NCBI GenBank assembly: GCA_036971475.1
Contig: JBAIZL010000001.1
Coordinates: forward strand, 75,573,771 to 75,637,770
Reading direction: 5' to 3'
Origin: Prosapia bicincta
Lineage: Eukaryota > Arthropoda > Insecta > Hemiptera > Cercopidae
Length of the DNA: 64,000 nucleotides
Below, piece after piece: positions 50,697 through 60,070 of the stretch; positions within the stretch are counted from its first letter, which is position 1, and each line of letters begins with the position of its first letter. The notes under the pieces were generated by a model that saw only the letters and a program-made list of their open reading frames with translations, was not told the origin of the DNA and ran no database searches. Both the position numbers and the translations under genes were made by a program.

Positions 50697-51419
50697 TATT
50701 TTTAAACTTTTGAATCAAAATAAATAAATATACAATATCAACACTTAAAAACTGGCTTAAAAACCAACGCAGATATTAAAATAAATAACGATATACAAAA
50801 TTTTAACAATTTCAAACACTATATTCAGACCCGCCCGATTTGTTTTCTTTGACCAAAGTAACTGCAAAACAGCTGTCAATATAGGCTGACTCAACTTCAC
50901 TAATAATGTTAACGACGTAAGGGATATTTTAAGAGTGTCTCAGTCATCATACTTTTGTATATCATTCTACAATAAAACTCTTTAATAAAGAAAAATTTAA
51001 TTGTGACTAAAATGAACAAAAATAAAAATCTATCCTTGTTCTTCCAGATATTTTATAAATATTTAAGATATATAATATGTACATACAAAAATGAGATTTA
51101 CTGAATATAGTACAGTCTTATGTTCGTCTTTTACTTTCTTTTAAATATAAATTTTATATCTAAAACTTATATATAAAAGTCAGTTATCTAAAAAACCGTT
51201 TTTATATTTATAAAATAAAGAGACTTTGTCTATGTCTATTTCTACCTGTGACTACGGAACACGTCATTGATTGGATCATTGGTTTCCATGGCAACGGGGT
51301 GCTATTTAAAAACATTAAAAGTAGTACAATCATCATTGGAAATTGTTTTTGTAAACAATTTATAATATTGGCCATTTATTTGATTTACTGTATAATTTTT
51401 ATCATACTAAAATAGCGAA
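50697..51419. promoter_or_regulatory. divergent promoter region of TMEM245 and IFT70
   Basis: 723 bp between the two start codons, with no ORF of note. A cluster at 51261-51295 holds ACGTCA, two inverted CCAAT boxes (ATTGG at 51270-51274 and 51278-51282) and an RFX X-box. No obvious TATA box can be singled out in the AT-rich background. Transcription starts are not visible from sequence. Confidence 0.75.
51282..51295 (+). promoter_or_regulatory. RFX X-box, GTTTCCATGGCAAC
   Basis: Fits the RFX/DAF-19 consensus: two half-sites GTTTCC and GGCAAC with a 2-bp AT spacer. It differs by one base from the perfect palindrome GTTGCCATGGCAAC. It lies 125 bp upstream of the IFT70 start codon, the usual range for ciliary genes. 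Confidence 0.8.
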
Positions 51420-51479
51420 ATGATAATTCACAACTTCCAAGTTAAAGATGGTGATTATACAAAAACAGTTTACTCAATG
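51420..51479 (+). CDS. TTC30: IFT70/TTC30 coding exon 1
   Basis: 20 codons, MIIHNFQVKDGDYTKTVYSM, then the donor gtaaga. Vertebrate TTC30 starts similarly with '...QIPDGEFTALVYRL' leading into the first TPR. IFT70 is a core IFT-B subunit that wraps around IFT52 and is needed for anterograde transport in cilia (fleer in zebrafish, DYF-1 in worm). The start is set by homology of the DG(D/E)(Y/F)T motif. Confidence 0.85.
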
Positions 51480-51647
51480 GTAAGAAGAACCAATATTTTG
51501 TAGTAATTAGTTCTAAAAATACACTAATATCAACAAATATTTAAATCCAGTATCCAAATATTAGCAAAAAATGTAAGTGTGAATAATTATTATTAATACA
51601 GTATTAATTATTATTATTCGCTGTAATTATTTCTCAAGTAACTAAAG

Positions 51648-51680
51648 CTAGTAGCTCAAATGAAGATGGAATCAACAAAT
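51648..51680 (-). repeat. solo copy of the PLE-B-associated motif
   Basis: The minus strand carries TTGATTCCATCTTCATTTGA and then GCTACTAG, the motif found beside family-B PLE ends at 18919, 43133, 57611 and 60071. No PLE sequence is adjacent here. Confidence 0.7.
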
Positions 51681-51873
51681 ATATAATTATTTGTTACTTA
51701 TTGCTATCATGTTTATAATTGTTGAAAACTACATTTTAAAGAAGATAGATTTCCAAGCATAGAAAACTAAACGAATTTAAAGATCAGTTGAGACTATTTA
51801 TTAGGAATATACTGTGGTTGAATTTAATAATAAATACACAAAAACCTCTTAACCACAAACTTTCTTTAATTTA

Positions 51874-51916
51874 CCCTAATGTACATTTCAGTTACAAAGT
51901 AACCATCCTCAGAGGG
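51874..51916 (-). ncRNA. hammerhead ribozyme candidate, PLE family C
   Basis: Minus strand: CCCU/AGGG (stem I), CUGAGGA (canonical CUGANGA), bulged U, stem II GGUUAC-UUU-GUAACU, GAAA, self-complementary stem III AUGUACAU, U at the cleavage position. All core positions are consensus. The tiny stem III with no proper loop suggests dimeric action, as described for PLE hammerheads. Confidence 0.75.
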
Positions 51917-52158
51917 ATAACATACAAAGACTGATTAACGCTAGAAAAATACCTTATTTATAATCTACAGAACTAGTTCCTCCCACTCCGACCGCCGCGG
52001 CCCCACCTGTTAAACAGGGCGTAGCCACGCCCATCGAGTGAAAGCAAGATATCTAACGTCAACTTACTAAAATATAAATTAAAAATACAATAAAAACATA
52101 ATTAAAATTGTTTTTTGAAATTATAACCAACACAAAATTTAATATAAAAATCATAATC

Positions 52159-52532
52159 CTATTTAACAAATGAATATAAAATTGAATTAGGAATAGGACC
52201 TCTATCAGAATTTAATAAATTCTCAGGTTTATGTTTACTAATTTTTAAACTTTCAAAACTATTTAATAACTTATTAGTTCTAACATTCTTAATTAACTTG
52301 ACATTATTAACATCTAGATTGTGATTGGTCTCTAAAATATGGGCAGCAATACTAGACTTATCAGATCTTTGGTATTTAATATCCCTAATATGTTCCTTAA
52401 ATCTAGTTATTACTTTTCGTCTTGTCTGCCCAATATACATTTTATCACAATCCTTACAATTAACTTGGTAAATCCCTGATTTATCAAGTGTTTCTACTTT
52501 ATCTTTTGCATTACCTAATAAATTTTTAAGGT
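52159..52532 (-). pseudogene. PLE family C GIY-YIG endonuclease fragment (left arm)
   Basis: Identical to the right-arm copy. The minus-strand frame is KNLLGNAKDKVETLDKSGIY, QVNCKDCDKMYIGQTRRKVI and so on to SILYSFVK and stop. GIY, CxxC, YIG and RFKEH are intact. In this copy the RT segment at 52541-52865 joins directly upstream, so the RT-palm-to-endonuclease region was deleted. Confidence 0.85.
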
Positions 52533-52540
52533 TATTATGA

Positions 52541-52865
52541 CCGACACAATTGGCCTCACGGCATCGCCTACTTTATGTATTTTTGGGAGACAGTACAACC
52601 TAGGTAAAACAGGATTAGAAACATGAAATTTAAAGACATCTTTCTTTGAAATGACTAAATTACATTCCTTTATAACGTTTACTGTTTCTTTAACAAATTT
52701 ATTTAACGGATTTTTTGACAATTTATCGTAAGGTCCCGTTTCTAACAAATTGTTAACTCTATTAATATAATCTTCCTTTTTCAAAACAACAACAGTGTTA
52801 CTCTTATCAGCTTTGAGGTAATAACAATCTTTTCCTTTTAACTGTTTTATTAATATAAAAATCAT
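52541..52865 (-). pseudogene. PLE family C reverse transcriptase N-terminal fragment
   Basis: The minus-strand frame reads YYLKADKSNTVVVLKKEDYI, then FKFHVSNPVLPRLYCLPKIH and RPIVSV before the palindrome arm begins. The 'LKADK' and 'GLPKIHK...RPIVS' motifs are diagnostic of PLE RT fingers. Palm motifs A, B and C are missing. Confidence 0.85.
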
Positions 52866-52869
52866 AATA

Positions 52870-53243
52870 ACCTTAAAAATTTATTAGGTAATGCAAAAGA
52901 TAAAGTAGAAACACTTGATAAATCAGGGATTTACCAAGTTAATTGTAAGGATTGTGATAAAATGTATATTGGGCAGACAAGACGAAAAGTAATAACTAGA
53001 TTTAAGGAACATATTAGGGATATTAAATACCAAAGATCTGATAAGTCTAGTATTGCTGCCCATATTTTAGAGACCAATCACAATCTAGATGTTAATAATG
53101 TCAAGTTAATTAAGAATGTTAGAACTAATAAGTTATTAAATAGTTTTGAAAGTTTAAAAATTAGTAAACATAAACCTGAGAATTTATTAAATTCTGATAG
53201 AGGTCCTATTCCTAATTCAATTTTATATTCATTTGTTAAATAG
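52870..53243 (+). pseudogene. PLE family C GIY-YIG endonuclease fragment (right arm)
   Basis: Plus-strand mirror of 52159-52532, with an intact open frame over SGIYQVNC ... MYIGQTRRK ... SFVK. It is 5'-truncated with no RT. Confidence 0.85.
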
Positions 53244-53485
53244 GATTATGATTTTTATATTAAATTTTGTGTTGGTTATAATTTCAAAAAACAATTTTAA
53301 TTATGTTTTTATTGTATTTTTAATTTATATTTTAGTAAGTTGACGTTAGATATCTTGCTTTCACTCGATGGGCGTGGCTACGCCCTGTTTAACAGGTGGG
53401 GCCGCGGCGGTCGGAGTGGGAGGAACTAGTTCTGTAGATTATAAATAAGGTATTTTTCTAGCGTTAATCAGTCTTTGTATGTTAT

Positions 53486-53528
53486 CCCTCTGAGGATGGT
53501 TACTTTGTAACTGAAATGTACATTAGGG
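53486..53528 (+). ncRNA. hammerhead ribozyme candidate, PLE family C (right arm)
   Basis: Same as 51874-51916: CCCU, CUGAGGA, U, GGUUAC-UUU-GUAACU, GAAA, UGUACA, UU, AGGG. It lies about 240 bp after the ORF stop, unlike families A and B where the motif is at or within about 30 bp of the stop. Confidence 0.75.
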
Positions 53529-53575
53529 CAAATTAAAGAAAGTTTGTGGTTAAGAGGTTTTTTTGTATTTATTAT

Positions 53576-54307
53576 CAGTTGAGAACTAGTAAAACATATT
53601 TTAGCTGAAGATTTGCAAATCAGATGAATTGCATTGACATTATTCTCTCATTACCTAATCCAAAAGTCACTTAGGCTCCTGTTTATCAAGACTTGGGCTG
53701 CTTGGAAGTATTATAGAACATTTTTGATAAAGTTATCACTGGTGATAAATGAATGTATTATGTGTATAATATGAATGTTTTGAAATTATTACTCAAAAGT
53801 GGTCATTTAAAATAGCTTAACTTATGGCAGAGTGGGGTCCTGTTTTCTACTACACAACACTACTCATACAGAATTTTCTGTACACAATTATTCGTTTCAA
53901 TTATTCGTACACAAAAACCACATGACACTGCTTCCTTTCCAATTCTAATCTAAATCTTGCACCTGTGACTTCCTTTTTGTCCCCACAAAGAGGAAAAAAA
54001 GGATCTAAAAAGGAAACATTTTTAAGATACTGAAGAAGTGAAACACATTGAAGATTATACTGAATAAAGCACATGAAAACTGTAAGAGCAGCTAACTTTC
54101 TTAAAAAATGTCACTGGGTTTAATAATTCACAAACAGTTACTGAACACTCACCTAGCTGGACAAGTCTGAACTACTAGAGCAACATGTATATTACAGCCA
54201 ATTCTGTCTGGTTATTTTTGGGTCTTTCCTTGTGTGTGTTTTATACTATTTCAGTATTATTAATGATATTGTTTAATTTTCTCTAGTGAATTTGTTTTAA
54301 ATTTCAG
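53576..54307. other. IFT70 intron 1, right part, nothing recognised
   Basis: AT-rich, ending in the exon 2 acceptor (aatttcag). Confidence 0.5.
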
Positions 54308-54373
54308 ATTAAAGATCAGCGTTATTCTGAAGCTCTCCAGCTATTAACATCTGTACTGGATGGAAATCCCAAT
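54308..54373 (+). CDS. TTC30: IFT70/TTC30 coding exon 2
   Basis: 22 codons, IKDQRYSEALQLLTSVLDGN and PN, phase 0 to phase 0, donor gtaagt. It matches vertebrate 'LIRDARYAEAVQLLGRELQRSP', the first TPR helix pair. It is in frame with exons 1 and 3. Confidence 0.92.
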
Positions 54374-54599
54374 GTAAGTAAATAGTCATTATAGGACAAA
54401 GTCCAATATTTAAATTCACCTATACTAGAATAAAAAACAAAACAAAAATTGTTTCATCTTATGTTGGTAGATTGTGATAAATGTGTGATTGTATATGTTA
54501 GGTTGAAGAAGTTTGATTACATTATAATTTGTTAGGAGTTTTTATATATAATTGTATTTAGTTCTAGAATTTTGTAGTCCATTACGTTTGGTGAAACTT

Positions 54600-54856
54600 A
54601 ATTAATCACTTTTACATTAGTTTATGACTAACTATTCAAACTTTAATTTATTTTGTAAATTTGTAAAAACTTACTAAGGCAGAACGTTTTCGATCACTCC
54701 GTGGCGATCTATGTGGGCATGTGTTTTTCTAACCTTTAAAACTGTTATTCATGGACCGCCACGGAGCAATCAAAAATGTTCTGTCTCAGTAAGTTTTTGA
54801 CAAAATAAATAAAAATCTGGAGAGTCATAAACTAATGTAAACATGATTAATTGATT
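54600..54856. mobile_element. fold-back MITE, family M3
   Basis: Outer arms AATTAATCACTTTTACATTA and its complement ending near 54856. Inner arms AAAACTTACTAAGGCAGAAC and GTTCTGTCTCAGTAAGTTTT, with CACTCCGTGGCG and CGCCACGGAG. Deleted relatives occur at 22975-23095 and 35868-35945. Confidence 0.8.
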
Positions 54857-55013
54857 TAGTTGTATAGAGTGTTATTTCTTTCATATTAAATTTTCCTTAT
54901 GCTAATTAGTCAATTTCACTATATAGGACTTAGAGCTTAAAGATTAGTCATAAGACTTAGAGAAAGGATGCAACCATAAAACTTCCTGGCCTGGGATATG
55001 ATGAAGAATCTTG

Positions 55014-55224
55014 CACTTTTTGGTATTAACTTGGCAAAAAATCTACTACTTACTGATATTTTTAGCAGACGTGTTTCCCACTATGTCACGGACAAGACTG
55101 TTGCTCAGGTGTGTTGTATTGGTATGAGTCTGTGGTGACCAGTGCGCTGACCTAGTGTGAAACACGTCTGCCGAAAATATCAGTAAGTAGGGGTTTTTTT
55201 TCGCCAAGTTAATACCAAAAAGTG
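55014..55224. mobile_element. fold-back MITE, family M2, long form
   Basis: Ends CACTTTTTGGTATTAACTTG and the complement CAAGTTAATACCAAAAAGTG. Arms carry CTACTTACTGATATTTTTAG and CAGACGTGTTTC with their complements. The central part (55090-55140) is not paired. Confidence 0.85.
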
Positions 55225-55824
55225 TAATTATAGAAAAACCTCAAGATGTTCAACACAAAAACTACAAAGAATCTTGATTTGCATGCACGGTAGTATATCT
55301 TAGTTTAGTAGACTTGTTATAAGGAATTGTCAAAAGAGATTAATATGCCGCATTTATTAATTGATGATAAGTCATTCTGGTAATGATTCAATTCCAGCTA
55401 TTTTTCAGTAAACCATACGATGTTTCTGAACATAACACTTACACTCAACTTCATTTCAATAATAACACAGGTTTGATCTCTGCAAAGTAGAAATAATTTT
55501 TCATTTAATTGTAAAATTGTATTTCAACAAATAAATAATATTATTTGTTGAATTTATGAAAGTGACAATCTTATCTTTTTAATACCACTGTGGTCTATTG
55601 CTAATATTGATACATGAAAGAGTTAAATACACTCATTCATTAATATGTGTTGCAGCACTTTCCTATCTAACAAAGTTTTTGAGAATGAGAGTATCATATT
55701 GAAGATACGTCTATCATTTTACCTAACCTATCCAATAAATCTCAAACTAACATTGAGCTCTATTGGGATTGGCCTAAATATTTTTGTTGTTGTCATTATT
55801 TTAATAATTAAACTTTCCTTTTAG
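55225..55824. other. IFT70 intron 2, nothing recognised
   Basis: AT-rich intron up to the acceptor ccttttag. Confidence 0.5.
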
Positions 55825-56034
55825 TCTCGAGCATGCTTGTCACTTCTGGCGTATTGCTACTTCTGCACCCAGGATTTTGTCAACGCTGCCAACTGCTATG
55901 AACAACTAACTGTTTTAGTGCCTGATGAAGAAGATTACCAACTGTACTATGCCCAAACTCTTTACCAAGCATGTTTATACGAAGAAGCACTCAAAGTTAC
56001 TGCCCAGATAGACAGTCCAAGCAATCAAGGAAAA
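55825..56034 (+). CDS. TTC30: IFT70/TTC30 coding exon 3
   Basis: 70 codons, phase 0 to phase 0. It begins SRACLSLLAYCYFCTQDFVN, then AANCYEQL, PDEEDYQLYYAQTLYQACLY and EEALKVTAQIDSP. It aligns with vertebrate 'SRAGLSLLGYCYYRLQEFALAAECYEQL...EQYRLYQAQALYKACLYAEATRVAFLLLD'. These are TPR motifs 2 and 3. The donor is gtaaga after GGAAAA; the open frame beyond it (to about 56103) is intronic read-through. Confidence 0.95.
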
Positions 56035-57610
56035 GTAAGACAACTGCTATCAACTAGTAAACTAATCAATTGCTTTAGGACACTTTTGATAATTAATTCA
56101 TAGCTCAATCCTTCACTGTAACTAAAACTCACTACTCTGTTTTCCACTTAATATTGTTATTCACTTATTTTAATTTCATTAATTTTTTTGTGATCTATTC
56201 TCTGATGTGGACCTTTTTATTAAGCATATCCTTCTCACATAAAAAGTTTTGACTTTTTTACTCAAAACTTTTGTTTTATTTTGTCACTCTTCTTTCCTTA
56301 CTCAATATTATTAATATAATATTAGCAATGTGTCAACCTTAATGTCATCTGGATCATTTGTAAATGTCCAGTTTTGGCACAACACCAAACTGCATTTTAT
56401 CCTGTCTTCTAAAAGTGTACAGAAAATAATTTTTATTTTACTAAGGCAATCATTCTCATTACTATTTTCATTTAAAATGTTTGAAAACAACTATTACTAA
56501 CGACACAACATAAGCAAAGTATTTTAAACTGCCTACTTATTAAACTACTTTATCTTCAATTCAAGTATTTCATTTCCATACTTTAATTTGGATAACAAGT
56601 CTATCTATTTGTTGTGTTCCATTTAATTCCATACTGCTGACAGATTTAATATAACAAATTTTAATCTTTTTTATTACCTGCTAATAATTTCTTATGAGAA
56701 AAACTGTGTGGATTTGTTTCTTCTTCCTCATAGTGTCACTATCCACCAAATCCCTAAGTATACATTGAGTGGATACTTAAATACATTGATGGGTATCCTT
56801 GTTGAATGCACCCATCAAATTAATTTTCTTATATTATTTCTTCTCCTCTCCTGATTTTGTTACATATGGACTTAATTATAATGTTTAAATATGGAGAAAA
56901 GGGAATTCCAGGAAAATTATAGACGAATTAATTTTCTCAATTAAATATTAAACTTATTTATAAAATTAATCAACCTATAAAGCACTGTGTATAATATTAA
57001 TTACAACTAGTGTGGTATAGCATATAAAAATAATTTTTTTGTGTTTTAAGTTTTTTCAATGATTTTTATATTTTTTATAACCTATAAAGATTCAAAATGA
57101 TATTTTGATGTGATAAATTTGGAAGTTTTTGTCTGTATATAAAGTGATGTTTGATACACAGGTTTTACAATCGTAACAACAACATAACAAATGTATAAAT
57201 TCTGCAAATAGCATTTGCCATCCAATTCAAAAACAAACTCACAGCTTGCTTCCACAATATCAATCGTCTAATGGGTACCAAGAGTTTATATATACAAGTA
57301 CAAACAGATTCCAAAAAGAAATAGAATCACCCATTTCTATGATAACGAATTGATGAAGATCAGTATGTGGTTGAATATCATTAATACAGTGTATGTGCTA
57401 TTTTATATTATACTGACATTAGCCAGCACTCTATTTACTTTTTTCAAGTAGGATACAGATGTTAAACTTGTGAATATGAGATACCACATTGTATGCATTA
57501 GTACAATCTGACTTACTGAGATATACAATACAGGGCTAAGGGTTAATTAAACAATTTAAATTCCCAAGAAATAATATGCAGGCTTTACATTATAAACTGG
57601 AAACTTTAAC
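56035..57610. other. IFT70 intron 3, left part, nothing recognised
   Basis: AT-rich with no supported feature. Confidence 0.5.
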
Positions 57611-57643
57611 ATTTGTTGATTCCATCTTCGCGTGAGCTACTAG
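57611..57643 (+). repeat. PLE-B-associated motif, left of the palindrome
   Basis: TTGTTGATTCCATCTTCGCG followed by TGAGCTACTAG, five bases from the palindrome edge. A direct repeat of it lies at 60071-60103, on the other side. Confidence 0.8.
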
Positions 57644-57708
57644 TAATCACTTACAACTTTTTTAAAAAATGTTTTAACTTGCCTATAGTAGCACTTACTT
57701 TTTTGTGT

Positions 57709-57750
57709 TGAGGACGGCCGTTTCGGGAGATGTGTCCCTTTTTCAACTCA
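57709..57750 (-). ncRNA. hammerhead-like motif, PLE family B (left arm)
   Basis: Minus strand: UGAG/CUCA (stem I), UUGAAAA in place of CUGAUGA, A, GGGA-CACAUC-UCCC (stem II), GAAA, self-complementary CGGCCG, UC. Positions 3 and 8 are U and A. Confidence 0.6.
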
Positions 57751-57780
57751 GACCGTAACTGATCTCAAGGTTTACGTAGG

Positions 57781-58830
57781 TTAGGGTGGGGGTGGGATAT
57801 TTTGGTGGTGTGGGTGTATTTTGTTTGTATTAGGAGTTATGATGTCAAAAAGTGCGTGTGAGTTGTAATGTAATTGTGTATTGAGTATGTGTGTAGGGTA
57901 TAGTTTGAAGTGCCTATATATTTCGTATTGTTCGGTTGTGTAGCGTTGGTTATTTCTGTGTTGTTTATGAAGAATTTGTAAGTTAGATGTTATGTCTGTG
58001 TAGTCGTGTTTTGTGGAGTTGAGATGATCGGCGAAGTTTGATTGGTAGTTATTGTTTTTTAGTGCTTTTATATGTTCTTGGTAACGTGTGTGAAATGACC
58101 TCCCTGTCTGGCCTATGTAAAAACTGGGGCATGAACTGCAAGTTAGTTTGTAAACTCCAGTGGTGTTGTAAATGTCGTTGATTTTGCTGTTGGGTTTAAA
58201 TTGTTTGTTGAGAGTGTTGTGTGTGGAGTAAGCTATTTTGTAGTTGTATTTTCGTAATGTGTTGGTTAGATTGTGGGTTTTGGATGATCTGTAAGGTATT
58301 GATAAGTATTTTATGGGATTGTCATCTTGTGTGTTTGTATTTGGGTTATTATGTTTGTTTTTTAGGCGGTTGTATAATTTGTCTATCATTGTTGGGTTGT
58401 ATCCGTTTGTTTGTGCTATATATTTTATGGTGTTTAGCTCCTGGTAGTGTTCATCTTTGTCTAATGGTGTTTTAAGGAGGCGGTATATCATGGTATTGTA
58501 AGCAGCTAGTTTGTGTTGGTGTGGGTGGTTTGAGGAACTGTGTATGGTCGTGTTAGTGCTGGTGGGTTTTCGGTATATGTTGAATTTATGTGTTTGTTTG
58601 TCTGTTCGTTTAATTGTGAGGTCTAAGAAGTTAAGGGAGTTTTGTTGTTCTGTTTCGATGGTGTATGTTAGTTTAGGGTGTATGGAATTTAGGTGTTTTA
58701 GAAATATGTGTGCTCTGCGTGTGTTGCCTTTATATAATGTTATGATGTCGTCGACGTATCTGTACCAGTAAATTATGTTATCTGAGTATTTGTTGTTGTG
58801 TAAAATGTGGTTTTGTTCGATGTGGTGTAT
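57781..58830 (-). CDS. PLE family B RT (C-terminal) plus GIY-YIG endonuclease, left arm
   Basis: Mirror of the right-arm ORF (58833-59882): an open frame of 350 codons including the stop, without its N-terminus and with no natural start. See that entry for motifs. Confidence 0.85.
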   Translation of the reverse strand: MHHIEQNHILHNNKYSDNIIYWYRYVDDIITLYKGNTRRAHIFLKHLNSIHPKLTYTIETEQQNSLNFLDLTIKRTDKQTHKFNIYRKPTSTNTTIHSSSNHPHQHKLAAYNTMIYRLLKTPLDKDEHYQELNTIKYIAQTNGYNPTMIDKLYNRLKNKHNNPNTNTQDDNPIKYLSIPYRSSKTHNLTNTLRKYNYKIAYSTHNTLNKQFKPNSKINDIYNTTGVYKLTCSSCPSFYIGQTGRSFHTRYQEHIKALKNNNYQSNFADHLNSTKHDYTDITSNLQILHKQHRNNQRYTTEQYEIYRHFKLYPTHILNTQLHYNSHALFDIITPNTNKIHPHHQNIPPPP

Positions 58831-58832
58831 TC

Positions 58833-59882
58833 ATACACCACATCGAACAAAACCACATTTTACACAACAACAAATACTCAGATAACATAATTTACTGGTA
58901 CAGATACGTCGACGACATCATAACATTATATAAAGGCAACACACGCAGAGCACACATATTTCTAAAACACCTAAATTCCATACACCCTAAACTAACATAC
59001 ACCATCGAAACAGAACAACAAAACTCCCTTAACTTCTTAGACCTCACAATTAAACGAACAGACAAACAAACACATAAATTCAACATATACCGAAAACCCA
59101 CCAGCACTAACACGACCATACACAGTTCCTCAAACCACCCACACCAACACAAACTAGCTGCTTACAATACCATGATATACCGCCTCCTTAAAACACCATT
59201 AGACAAAGATGAACACTACCAGGAGCTAAACACCATAAAATATATAGCACAAACAAACGGATACAACCCAACAATGATAGACAAATTATACAACCGCCTA
59301 AAAAACAAACATAATAACCCAAATACAAACACACAAGATGACAATCCCATAAAATACTTATCAATACCTTACAGATCATCCAAAACCCACAATCTAACCA
59401 ACACATTACGAAAATACAACTACAAAATAGCTTACTCCACACACAACACTCTCAACAAACAATTTAAACCCAACAGCAAAATCAACGACATTTACAACAC
59501 CACTGGAGTTTACAAACTAACTTGCAGTTCATGCCCCAGTTTTTACATAGGCCAGACAGGGAGGTCATTTCACACACGTTACCAAGAACATATAAAAGCA
59601 CTAAAAAACAATAACTACCAATCAAACTTCGCCGATCATCTCAACTCCACAAAACACGACTACACAGACATAACATCTAACTTACAAATTCTTCATAAAC
59701 AACACAGAAATAACCAACGCTACACAACCGAACAATACGAAATATATAGGCACTTCAAACTATACCCTACACACATACTCAATACACAATTACATTACAA
59801 CTCACACGCACTTTTTGACATCATAACTCCTAATACAAACAAAATACACCCACACCACCAAAATATCCCACCCCCACCCTAA
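58833..59882 (+). CDS. PLE family B RT (C-terminal) plus GIY-YIG endonuclease, right arm
   Basis: An open frame entered at the palindrome centre. It holds YWYRYVDDIITLYKGN (RT motif C, catalytic DD), NSLNFLDLTIKRTD, YRKPTSTNTTIHSSSNHPHQ (thumb region), then TTGVYKLTCSSCPSFYIGQT and GRSFHTRYQEHIKALKNN (GIY-YIG with CxxC), and ends in a His/Pro-rich tail. RT motifs A and B and the N-terminus are absent, so the product would not be a working RT. No stop or shift interrupts either arm. The first internal methionine is at 59172, but a protein start there is not supported. Confidence 0.88.
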   Translation: MHHIEQNHILHNNKYSDNIIYWYRYVDDIITLYKGNTRRAHIFLKHLNSIHPKLTYTIETEQQNSLNFLDLTIKRTDKQTHKFNIYRKPTSTNTTIHSSSNHPHQHKLAAYNTMIYRLLKTPLDKDEHYQELNTIKYIAQTNGYNPTMIDKLYNRLKNKHNNPNTNTQDDNPIKYLSIPYRSSKTHNLTNTLRKYNYKIAYSTHNTLNKQFKPNSKINDIYNTTGVYKLTCSSCPSFYIGQTGRSFHTRYQEHIKALKNNNYQSNFADHLNSTKHDYTDITSNLQILHKQHRNNQRYTTEQYEIYRHFKLYPTHILNTQLHYNSHALFDIITPNTNKIHPHHQNIPPPP

Positions 59883-59912
59883 CCTACGTAAACCTTGAGA
59901 TCAGTTACGGTC

Positions 59913-59954
59913 TGAGTTGAAAAAGGGACACATCTCCCGAAACGGCCGTCCTCA
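59913..59954 (+). ncRNA. hammerhead-like motif, PLE family B (right arm)
   Basis: Mirror of 57709-57750. It begins about 30 bp after the ORF stop and is followed by the terminal block AGTAAGTGCTACTATAGGCA. Confidence 0.6.
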
Positions 59955-60070
59955 ACACAAAAAAGTAAGTGCTACTATAGGCAAGTTAAAACATTTTTTA
60001 AAAAAGTTGTAAGTGGAAACTTTATTTAGATAATTTTTTTAATAACATCGATTTGTATTTAACATTATTA

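Larger units (their letters stand above)
51827..53575. mobile_element. PLE family C palindrome in IFT70 intron 1
   Basis: Arms 51827-52540 and 52862-53575 are reverse complements (paired coordinates sum to 105402) with very few differences. The 321-bp spacer belongs to the minus-strand copy and carries RT sequence. Each arm holds the endonuclease, a GC-rich 3' region (CGCCCTGTTTAACAGG and GCCGCGGCGG), a hammerhead and the terminal block AAGTTTGTGGTTAAGAGG. Both copies have their tails outward. Confidence 0.92.
57648..60016. mobile_element. PLE family B near-perfect palindrome in IFT70 intron 3
   Basis: Left arm 57648-58830 and right arm 58833-60016 are reverse complements over about 1183 bp, with a 2-bp spacer (TC at 58831-58832). 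The only arm difference noticed is one T/A in a homopolymer near the ends. Each arm is one 5'-truncated PLE, cut at the same RT position and running outward through endonuclease, hammerhead-like motif and terminus. The arms look very recent, or could be an assembly fold-back. Confidence 0.95.

Noticed and set aside
56035..56103. Extension of the IFT70 exon 3 frame to a stop at 56101
   Set aside because: Follows a good gtaaga donor; homology stops at the donor and resumes in exon 4.
58221..58771. Plus-strand ORFs (and mirror ORFs 58892-59442, minus) rich in Cys, Leu and Trp
   Set aside because: Shadows opposite the PLE family-B reading frame; identical in both arms only because the arms are a palindrome.
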